From: Alistipes sp.
GTDB taxonomy: Bacteria > Bacteroidota > Bacteroidia > Bacteroidales > Rikenellaceae
NCBI GenBank assembly: GCA_022511345.1
Contig: JAFLRR010000012.1
Span: 1-64,000 of the forward strand
Reading direction: 5' to 3'
Length of the DNA stretch: 64,000 bases
Of this stretch, positions 1-6,622 are shown piece by piece (the first letter of the stretch is position 1; each line of letters begins with the position of its first letter). Under the pieces are notes generated by a model. The model ran no database searches. It saw nothing but the letters and a program-made list of their open reading frames with translations, and was not told the origin of the DNA. Both the position numbers and the translations under genes were made by a program.

Positions 1-208
1 TTCCGTTGTTCGTCTGCACGGTCTGACACCCCTGCAAATAACAGAGGTAGCGGTTGAGTTCCCACGTCCACAAATCATCCTTGTGTTTGAGGGTCTTGTC
101 GTACAGCAGACCGAAGATGTAGATTCGCTCTCCGCGGTCGTTCGCAATCTCCACCGGAATGTCGAACACCACCACCGCATCGTACATCGGTACGTTCTTT
201 TTATCCAT
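1..208 (-). CDS. Unrecognised protein, N-terminal part only (cut by window edge)
   Basis: The reading frame runs leftwards off the window. Sixty-nine residues are visible, beginning MDKKNVPMYDAVVVFDIPVE. The ATG at 208-206 is preceded in frame by TGA only two codons upstream, so the start is fixed. No motif is recognised. It belongs to the accessory region and reads in the same direction as the NUMOD-type gene upstream of it. Confidence 0.6.
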   Translation of the reverse strand, partial: MDKKNVPMYDAVVVFDIPVEIANDRGERIYIFGLLYDKTLKHKDDLWTWELNRYLCYLQGCQTVQTNNG

Positions 209-274
209 ATATCAACTTTTTAGTTATAAGGTATTTATGCGGAACCATTTTTTTTCGCATGCAAACTATCCGTT

Positions 275-294
275 GCGAATTTTTCGCGCGAAAC
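275..294. repeat. 20-nt palindrome-bearing repeat, copy 1
   Basis: The site contains the palindrome TTTCGCGCGAAA (282-293). The 20 nt match 11407-11426 with a single difference. It lies in the short intergenic space between the NUMOD-type gene and the window-edge gene, so it could be an operator for the latter. A looser relative sits at 2714-2737. Confidence 0.55.
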
Positions 295-319
295 CTATTA
301 TGAATGGGGATTCTCTTTG

Positions 320-1426
320 TCAAGCTGCAACTTTTCTGAACCCAATCCAAAACTTTTTGCCATCTTCACGCGTCCAGCGGACACTGTTCTTTGTACCCCT
401 GAAATAGTTGGATATGGTCGCTTTGTTCACTCCCAGTTTGTCTGCTGCCTCCTGTTGTGAAGCGTAGGTACCAATGGGCGGTCGGGAGGTGTCAATCTTC
501 TTGCCCTCGTCCGTATAGTAGGCAACCACCATCCTCCCGACCTCTTTGCGGGATGCCTCGAGTTTCTGTTTTGCTGCATCAGGAGCCGGTTCGCTCGGAA
601 CAGTCGGTTCTTCAATCCCCATGGGAGCAGGCGATTCCGGTATTTCCGAAACGGGAACCTCATCCCAATACCTCCATACATATCCCCCGGCAGACCTCCC
701 CCGACCCTTGAGGCAGGAGGTGATGTTGCTATGGTTGATACCTGTCCTGCGCGCGGCATCCGATACACTTTTGAACGGTTCGTTGTCCACCAACAACATG
801 CCGTCCAAAAAGAATCGTACGACAGGACGATTATAGTTGCGTTTGGTTGTGGCAGGTTTCTCTTTCTTCTTCACCGCTCCCGCAACCGGAGTTTCGATGT
901 CGGTCGTGGCTGCAACCTCCTTTCGTTTCCTGCCCCTCGATTTCTTCTCGACCACAGGCATTGCAGGTACCTCGATTCCTTTTTCATCCGCCACCTGAAC
1001 CAATGTCTTTACAACAGTTGTCCAACCGATACTGTCCAACCGGATTTCGAGCAGCAAGAGTGCTCCTTTGTACCCCGCAGAGTCGGCAGCAGTGATAAAA
1101 CAGAGTTCCAGTTCATCGGCTGTTGTTGCCATCGTCAGACCCTGTTTCAACTGCTCCGCAAACGCGGGGTGTTTCTTATCGTCGATGAAGCGGGTGTAGA
1201 TTCTCTTCCAACCTGCCACATCGAAGCGCCTGTTCCGCAGGTCGGGGATGTGCGTTTCAAGGAGTGTGCTGAAATAGGGAAACATCACCGACTGGTTGTA
1301 TCCGCAGTGCATAATCGCACTCCGGATAAAGTTCTTGGCGGTCTGCTCATTCGACAGACCGGGGCAGAGAAGACTCATTCGCTTGACCGATGCAAGGAAG
1401 TGGGTTTCATTAAAAGTAAGTTCCAT
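320..1426 (-). CDS. DNA-binding protein with two NUMOD-like helix-turn-helix modules
   Basis: A 368-residue protein. Residues 201-255 look like NUMOD1: an 'xVxxFxxDG' strand, then SVSDAARRTGINHSNITSCL and a GGYVWRY end. A second, more diverged module fills about 297-364 (SQQEAADKLGVNKATISNYF). An AT-hook-like RGRKRK occurs near 164-169 in a basic linker. Residues 1-150 are a folded-looking helical domain I do not recognise. NUMOD modules are known mainly as DNA-binding parts of homing endonucleases, but no GIY-YIG or HNH nuclease motif is visible, so a stand-alone regulator or accessory DNA-binding role is inferred. It diverges from the WYL gene. Confidence 0.7.
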   Translation of the reverse strand: MELTFNETHFLASVKRMSLLCPGLSNEQTAKNFIRSAIMHCGYNQSVMFPYFSTLLETHIPDLRNRRFDVAGWKRIYTRFIDDKKHPAFAEQLKQGLTMATTADELELCFITAADSAGYKGALLLLEIRLDSIGWTTVVKTLVQVADEKGIEVPAMPVVEKKSRGRKRKEVAATTDIETPVAGAVKKKEKPATTKRNYNRPVVRFFLDGMLLVDNEPFKSVSDAARRTGINHSNITSCLKGRGRSAGGYVWRYWDEVPVSEIPESPAPMGIEEPTVPSEPAPDAAKQKLEASRKEVGRMVVAYYTDEGKKIDTSRPPIGTYASQQEAADKLGVNKATISNYFRGTKNSVRWTREDGKKFWIGFRKVAA

Positions 1427-1475
1427 AACTATATGTATTTAAGTTGTTAGGCATCTTTGTTCCCTTTTCACAATG

Positions 1476-1515
1476 CAAAGGTCCGGGTTTCTGTGTTCAG
1501 GTATTTCTGACAATT
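1476..1515 (-). promoter_or_regulatory. Element-specific promoter-like block, copy 1
   Basis: On the minus strand this reads AATTGTCA, then AAATAC and TG, and ends in GACCTTTG, a variant of the Bacteroidetes -7 box. The same 40-nt block, with 30 of 40 positions identical by hand alignment, lies at 6533-6572 before the methyltransferase. The box-to-ATG distance is 50 nt here and 51 nt there. Confidence 0.6.
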
Positions 1516-1581
1516 TTTTTCGACCAAAAATTTCATTTTTTTCACCTCGCCCTCATCTATGGCGAAACGCGGATTTTTTGA

Positions 1582-1589
1582 TATCTTTG
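1582..1589 (+). promoter_or_regulatory. -7 box TATCTTTG of the WYL gene
   Basis: An exact TAnnTTTG box 24 nt upstream of the ATG at 1614. No clear TTG is seen at the usual -33 distance. Its position makes longer starts (from 1473) unlikely, because they would begin upstream of the transcript. Confidence 0.55.
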
Positions 1590-1613
1590 GAAGTTGAAAC
1601 AGACAGGATTGCA

Positions 1614-2711
1614 ATGGCACTTACAAACTACAGACTATACCGATGGGTCATAAACACCTTGGAAAATGCTGATGAATATGGGTATTCGTTTAGGTCGCTA
1701 CAAGATTTGTATAAGCAATTCAGAAGCGAAACAAGGAAGACCTTGGGGATAAAGAGGACGGATGAGCAGAATCTGAAAGGACCGGAATCGTTGAAACGCA
1801 CCACCTTCTATAATTGGCGTGTCCAAATTTGGGTGCAGTTCGGCTTGATAATCGACACCCCTGTCTATGACAACTACTATACCTTGACGAACAAGGAGTT
1901 GCTGGATGAGAACAAAAAGCTCCGAGACATGATTGACCATCTGGTAGAAGAGGAGGAGCGCGGACCTCAAACAGAAACTCTGATATTCAGCAAGCGTGGA
2001 AGGAAACCCAAGAATACACAGCAACCTGTTCAGGAGCAGGTGATGGGATTTGTATCTGCGGGTGGCGGATATGTCGATTATTGCAACCCTCAATATGGCG
2101 AGGTCGAAGAACCTGAAATGGTTGGTATCCTCCGATTCCTTATGACCATCGGCGAGGCATTGGTTATCGAGTACAGCAAGGCAGGAAAACCGAAAGAGAA
2201 ACCGAACCGATATGTTCTCGAACCGCAGCAACTGAAAAGTATCAACGGTCGGTGGTATGTCGCGGGAAACCTCTATGAATACGGAAACAGGGAGTCGGCA
2301 AGAGTTTCCATTTACGATGTCGAGCGAATCCGAATCTGCGAAGATGAGGATGTGGTCAGCCCGAGATATGATGTTGTCGAGGGATTTGACATTGGCAACC
2401 TTGTACCGGTAGACTGGACCAATCATTTCGACGCGGATAAGGTGGTGTCGATGTATCTGAAGGTTGCGGGCAATGTGATAGAGAAACACCCCTTCTGCCC
2501 GGCACAGATGAAGGTGGAGGATATGGGTGTGCTGTACACGCTGTATCAGGTCTATCTCAAACCAGACAAAGATTTCTTCACCCAATATATGGCCTATGGC
2601 GATGAGTTGGTGGTGGTATTCAATCCCTACAATCGAATCGAGCGCACCCCCATCGACCTTACCGATGACCAAATCCGCTACCTCAAAGGGTTGCGAAGGT
2701 CCAAACTGTAA
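1614..2711 (+). CDS. WYL-domain transcriptional regulator
   Basis: A 365-residue protein beginning MALTNYRLYRW. The N-terminal 110 residues are helical and end in a short coiled stretch (ELLDENKKLRDMIDHLVEEE). An AT-hook-like KRGRKPK is at about 127-133. A WYL domain spans about 172-245 with the diagnostic NGRWYVAG and the downstream RVSIYDVERI. A C-terminal extension of the kind seen in WCX-type regulators follows to residue 365. WYL proteins are ligand-sensing regulators, often in defence and mobile loci. The ATG at 1614 is preferred over upstream GTG/TTG/ATG options because the -7 box lies at 1582-1589. The neighbour on the opposite strand also carries an AT-hook. Confidence 0.8.
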   Translation: MALTNYRLYRWVINTLENADEYGYSFRSLQDLYKQFRSETRKTLGIKRTDEQNLKGPESLKRTTFYNWRVQIWVQFGLIIDTPVYDNYYTLTNKELLDENKKLRDMIDHLVEEEERGPQTETLIFSKRGRKPKNTQQPVQEQVMGFVSAGGGYVDYCNPQYGEVEEPEMVGILRFLMTIGEALVIEYSKAGKPKEKPNRYVLEPQQLKSINGRWYVAGNLYEYGNRESARVSIYDVERIRICEDEDVVSPRYDVVEGFDIGNLVPVDWTNHFDADKVVSMYLKVAGNVIEKHPFCPAQMKVEDMGVLYTLYQVYLKPDKDFFTQYMAYGDELVVVFNPYNRIERTPIDLTDDQIRYLKGLRRSKL

Positions 2712-2866
2712 CCCTGCGAAAATCTCGCCGCGAAAATTTACGTCTGCACTATCTTCAACACTCAGCGATGTCCCGCTGGGTGTTGTTCGTTTTCAACGGT
2801 CGTTTTCTCGCTTCGGCATGGTATGAACAAGTACGACTTTGCTCTCGGCTCATTGAAAACGTTCGC

Positions 2867-2896
2867 TTGTTTGTTGTGAAAAAATCACTAACTTTG
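2867..2896 (+). promoter_or_regulatory. Canonical Bacteroidetes promoter
   Basis: TTG at 2867-2869, a spacer of exactly 19 nt, then TAACTTTG at 2889-2896. It points towards the small gene at 3193 and the BspA-like lipoprotein, with an untranslated leader of nearly 300 nt. Confidence 0.75.
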
Positions 2897-2909
2897 TTGC
2901 GTTGACGGT

Positions 2910-3044
2910 GTAAGAACACCCGAAACAAAGACATAAGAAAGTGTTTTCGCACTGTCCTTAATAGAAAATGTAGCAGTTTTCCAAAGCAAAAGGACAACGA
3001 ACAGCACTCTTCATTTTGTATGGATGTAAGCATAGTGTTCTTAC
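2910..3044 (+). ncRNA. Putative structured 5' leader RNA
   Basis: Several pairings fit one RNA. GTAAGAACAC (2910-2919) is the exact complement of GTGTTCTTAC (3035-3044). TGTCCTT (2953-2959) pairs with AAGGACA (2990-2996), and GAAAA/TTTTC is nested inside. AGTG/CACT pairs around a TTTTCG loop (2940-2953). I do not recognise it as a known riboswitch class. Confidence 0.4.
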
Positions 3045-3192
3045 TATGTCCCTGCATCTGTATAAGGTGTGGGGCATCGCAATCGTTTATTTTTGCTTGG
3101 GTTTTGCTACAACCTTCTATTAGATAGACGAATCAGGCTTCACACTTTCTGCATATATAAACCCAGCCATATAGGAGCCGAGTGGCATAAAA

Positions 3193-3474
3193 ATGAGAAC
3201 TATGTGCAATAATCCACTCGCCACGCGCTATGAAATCTGTTCAATCGCAGATTACAATCCTAATTTGCAAAGCAGAAACGCAACTTTATGCAAGCCTACA
3301 AACAGAGCATATCTAATCTATGCGGTCCTACAACCACTGCAAAATGATAAGGTGACACTTATATGTTGCGACAAAGAGTTTAAGAACTTTGATAAAGGAA
3401 TATTTACATGCAATCTTCCAGAAGGCAAAGACTTTGGGCAGATAGCAGCAGGTGATATATTAGTAGAATATTAA
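3193..3474 (+). CDS. Small hypothetical protein
   Basis: A 93-residue frame beginning MRTMCNNPLATRYEICSIAD and rich in Cys and Asn. It lies between the structured leader and the BspA-like gene, ending 13 nt before the latter's ATG. That spacing fits a two-gene transcript. No domain or signal peptide is recognised. It could be a chance frame, but base composition matches the AT-rich gene that follows. Confidence 0.4.
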   Translation: MRTMCNNPLATRYEICSIADYNPNLQSRNATLCKPTNRAYLIYAVLQPLQNDKVTLICCDKEFKNFDKGIFTCNLPEGKDFGQIAAGDILVEY

Positions 3475-3487
3475 ATCTAAATAAACC

Positions 3488-5914
3488 ATGAAAAAACTTT
3501 TATTCTTATTACCGATTCTGATGCTGTGCGGTTGCGACAGCGACAATGGCATCAACTATGAAGATGAGAAAAACTCATCTGTTACCGTAACGGAAATTTC
3601 CTTGTCACCATCCGAAATGGTTGTTGGCTCTGAAAATGGGTCATGCAGCGTTTCTGTCTGGCTAACTACTGACAGCTATTCATACTACAATGAGCCTGAA
3701 TGGAAACTTACTGGCGGAGCGTCATGGTGTAACCCCTATAAAATATCGGGTCGAGGGAATGATGTTATTGAATTTAAAGTTTATGAAAATCCAGATTTGG
3801 ATGACCGTAGCGCCACATTTACTATTACCTGCCAGAACCAGCAAAGCAATTTTACAATTATCCAGAGAGGACAAGGCATAAACACTATAACAGGTACGCC
3901 TGCTAAAATAGATGTAGAGGCAGTTGGAGGGGATATTGATATTGAGATTAAAGCAAACATTGATTATACATACAAAATAGACAGCAAATGCAAGGAGTGG
4001 ATAACTGCCACTGATGGTTCGGCTAATGGGAAATCAAGAATTACGCTAAATGTTGCTCCGAATCCCGAATCAAAAGAGCGTCAAGGAGTCATTACTATCA
4101 CTAGCAGCGATATTACAGAGCAGGTTACAATCATTCAGAATGACCAGCCATATATCATTTTAAATAAGGCAGAATACGAAATCCCTGGTAAAGGTGATAT
4201 AATAGCAGTAGAGATAATGAGTAATGTCGGTTATAATGTAAATATATTACATCCAAGTTGGATAAAAGAGGTCAAGAATAGTTCTACATCTGCAAATATC
4301 TTATATTTTGAGATATCAAGCAATCCTTATACGGAATCACGCAATAGTCAAATAAAAATAATGGCTAATAATGATGGTGATATATATGCTATGGTCTATA
4401 TAACTCAACATGCATCATCATTAGTTAATATTAATGTACAGAATGTAGGAACATTATCTTCTGTTATGTCCGATAATGGATTGGATGCAGATAATATTAG
4501 TATGCTGAAAATCTCTGGAGTACTTAATGATGAGGACTTTCTGTATATCCGTAATATGCCAAATCTAAAAAGTTTGGATATATCAGATGTAAATATTCCA
4601 CAATTACCGAATAGAGCATTCTATGTGTCGAAGACTGTAGAAAACATTGTTTTGCCTAAAACACTTTCAATAATAGGCGATTATATGTTCTATAGTAGTA
4701 ATGTAAAATCGGTTGTGGTTTATGATAAAGTAACTGAAATAGGCGAATCTGCTTTTGCTTATAGTCAATTACAATCAATTGAGATTCCTGCAAATGTAGA
4801 AAAGATTAATAAAGAGGCCTTTTATTACTGCGCCGCCCTTAATTCCGTAGTTTTTGAAAAAGGCTCTAAATTAAAGAAAATATGTGGTGGATATATATCG
4901 TCGTATGCCCGGCACGGCGTATTTAATGGTTGTAAATCATTAAAATATATAGAAATACCCGCAAACGTAGAAACTATTGAAGTGGCAGCATTCGCAGGGT
5001 GTACATCTTTGACTAATGTTACGTTTGAGAAACAATCTCAATTAAAAACAATAGGAACAAATTACGAAAATGCGGCAACGTGGAACGCAGACTATATTGT
5101 TGATGTTGGAGCATTTTATAATTGCACCTCATTAGTCTCTATCGAAATACCGGCCAATGTTGAGATTATTGGGATGTCAGCCTTTAGAAAGTGTTCATCT
5201 TTATCTACTGTAACATTTGAAAAAGGTTCTAAATTGAAAACATTCGATGGAGGACAGTCTCATTCTATTGGTGCGGGCTCAGATTATGCGTGTGGGGCAT
5301 TCACTGATTGCACCTCATTAACCACCATAGAAATACCAGCCAGCGTTGAAACTATTGGAGTCGGTACATTTAAAGGTTGCACATCATTAACAACTGTCAC
5401 ATTTGAAAAAGAATCCAGTCTTAAAATTATTAAAGGTGACTATGTATCTGACAACTCTAAAGAACATGAACTATATGGGGCATTTTCAGACTGTACTTCA
5501 TTGACCTCAATAGAAATACCGGCCAGCGTTGAGACTATTCAAACTGCAGCATTTTCAGGATGCACTTCTTTAACAACAGTAACCTTTGAAAATGGGTCAC
5601 AATTAAAGAGCATTCAAGGTAGTTATTTTAATAATTACCGTTATCAGTTTCACAAAGGCGCTTTTGCTTCATGCCCATTAACAACAATTGATTTATCGAC
5701 CTGCAAATTTTTGACTGATATTTCGGATGCATTCTCCAATGTCCCAATTGCGTTATGTAAAATAGGAGCCAATACACCTCCAACTTGCGGCTCATGGGCT
5801 TTTAGTGGGACAGTAGGTTATTCCGTATTGAAGGTGCCGACTGAAAGTGTTGAAGCATATAAAAATGCAGATGGCTGGAGAGGTTTTTCAAGCATTACCG
5901 CGTTGGATGAATAA
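3488..5914 (+). CDS. BACON/BspA-type leucine-rich-repeat surface lipoprotein
   Basis: An 808-residue protein. The N-terminus is a lipoprotein signal with lipobox LCGC (Cys near 16). Three BACON-like beta-sandwich repeats follow, at roughly 33-128, 130-215 and 220-308, each with the typical late 'I.Q.G/N/H' strand. Residues from about 360 to 770 are BspA-type (LRR_5) repeats, with recurrent TSLTTVTFE and IEIPASVETI units. The end (LKVPTESVEAYKNADGW) is the usual C-terminal cap. Such proteins are exported and often bind host or dietary ligands. The gene is markedly AT-rich relative to the chromosome, which suggests recent transfer. Confidence 0.85.
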   Translation: MKKLLFLLPILMLCGCDSDNGINYEDEKNSSVTVTEISLSPSEMVVGSENGSCSVSVWLTTDSYSYYNEPEWKLTGGASWCNPYKISGRGNDVIEFKVYENPDLDDRSATFTITCQNQQSNFTIIQRGQGINTITGTPAKIDVEAVGGDIDIEIKANIDYTYKIDSKCKEWITATDGSANGKSRITLNVAPNPESKERQGVITITSSDITEQVTIIQNDQPYIILNKAEYEIPGKGDIIAVEIMSNVGYNVNILHPSWIKEVKNSSTSANILYFEISSNPYTESRNSQIKIMANNDGDIYAMVYITQHASSLVNINVQNVGTLSSVMSDNGLDADNISMLKISGVLNDEDFLYIRNMPNLKSLDISDVNIPQLPNRAFYVSKTVENIVLPKTLSIIGDYMFYSSNVKSVVVYDKVTEIGESAFAYSQLQSIEIPANVEKINKEAFYYCAALNSVVFEKGSKLKKICGGYISSYARHGVFNGCKSLKYIEIPANVETIEVAAFAGCTSLTNVTFEKQSQLKTIGTNYENAATWNADYIVDVGAFYNCTSLVSIEIPANVEIIGMSAFRKCSSLSTVTFEKGSKLKTFDGGQSHSIGAGSDYACGAFTDCTSLTTIEIPASVETIGVGTFKGCTSLTTVTFEKESSLKIIKGDYVSDNSKEHELYGAFSDCTSLTSIEIPASVETIQTAAFSGCTSLTTVTFENGSQLKSIQGSYFNNYRYQFHKGAFASCPLTTIDLSTCKFLTDISDAFSNVPIALCKIGANTPPTCGSWAFSGTVGYSVLKVPTESVEAYKNADGWRGFSSITALDE

Positions 5915-5948
5915 ACAGTAATTAACCATAAAGAAAGGATTAAGCACT

Positions 5949-6398
5949 ATGAAATATTCTGATGTATTTGAAGTAGAATTTATTGAACGCACAAAGGCTA
6001 TTATTGATGGTTATAATACACCTTTTGAGAATACATTATTTATTAACGCTTGTGTCGGATTGTTAATCCTTCCTGAACAGCGATTATACAATCATCTGCC
6101 GAAAGATGTTGTTTCAGAAAAAGATTGGGGCATATCACCTGACACCATTAAAGTAGAGAAAAATAAAGATGTGCAAAATACTGCAAGACATATTCGTAAT
6201 GCAATATCTCATAATGGCGTGCTATTCGCAAGTGAAAATGGTGTAGATATTACACATGTTCGAATAACTGATTACAAAGATTATAATCATACAACCGAAT
6301 CATTTAGAATGGAAATACCAGTTGACAAGTTCAAAAAATTTGTAATGACATTTGCACAATTTGCATTAGATAACAAACACTTATTCGGCCCTAAATAG
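5949..6398 (+). CDS. HEPN-domain protein (putative RNase or toxin)
   Basis: A 149-residue all-helical protein. RNAISH at residues 83-88 is the R-X4-H active motif of HEPN ribonucleases, with Arg80 just before it, embedded in the usual 'ARHIRNAISH' helix context. A hydrophobic helix FINACVGLLILPEQ precedes it. Overall shape resembles small stand-alone HEPN families found in plasmids and defence islands. It lies 34 nt after the BspA-like gene and before a strong hairpin, so the two could be co-transcribed. No antitoxin (MNT-type nucleotidyltransferase) is adjacent. Confidence 0.6.
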   Translation: MKYSDVFEVEFIERTKAIIDGYNTPFENTLFINACVGLLILPEQRLYNHLPKDVVSEKDWGISPDTIKVEKNKDVQNTARHIRNAISHNGVLFASENGVDITHVRITDYKDYNHTTESFRMEIPVDKFKKFVMTFAQFALDNKHLFGPK

Positions 6399-6449
6399 TA
6401 TCTTAAAAATTATAGAATCTGTATTCTATTCCTAAGACAGAAACCCTCA

Positions 6450-6480
6450 GAGGCAGCAGACTAAGTCTGCTGCCTCTTCT
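6450..6480 (+). terminator. Strong hairpin after the HEPN gene
   Basis: A 13-bp perfect inverted repeat, GAGGCAGCAGACT (6450-6462) and AGTCTGCTGCCTC (6464-6476), followed by TTCT. It closes the BspA/HEPN unit before the methyltransferase. Confidence 0.75.
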
Positions 6481-6532
6481 CTGTTCATGCCCGACTTCAA
6501 GTTTCTTTTTTTGCAAAAAGTTCTAGAAAAAG

Positions 6533-6572
6533 AATTGTCAAAAATACTTGGATATTAAGACTCCGACCTTTG
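6533..6572 (+). promoter_or_regulatory. Element-specific promoter-like block, copy 2
   Basis: AATTGTCA (6533-6540), AAATAC, TTG and GACCTTTG (6565-6572), aligned without gaps to 1476-1515. It lies upstream of the methyltransferase ATG at 6623 and overlaps an alternative TTG start at 6548, which is one reason to reject that start. Confidence 0.6.
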
Positions 6573-6622
6573 TACTGTTGAGAGAAGACAACAAGAAGTT
6601 GAACTTAAAAACAGACAAAGGT

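Larger units (their letters stand above)
2712..3192 (+). other. Gene-free stretch holding a promoter and a structured leader
   Basis: No convincing gene lies here. A 35-codon frame (3020-3127) and a 100-codon minus frame (2755-3057) are present but lack any protein-like signature. From 2867 the stretch carries a full Bacteroidetes promoter followed by nested inverted repeats, described separately. Confidence 0.6.

Noticed and set aside
3020..3127. A 35-codon frame in the structured leader (MDVSIVFLLCPC...)
   Set aside because: Too short and overlapping RNA stems; possible leader peptide, but nothing in the sequence proves translation.
5949..6398. HEPN gene as half of a HEPN-MNT toxin-antitoxin pair
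   Set aside because: No nucleotidyltransferase-type partner lies on either side, so only a stand-alone HEPN call is supported.
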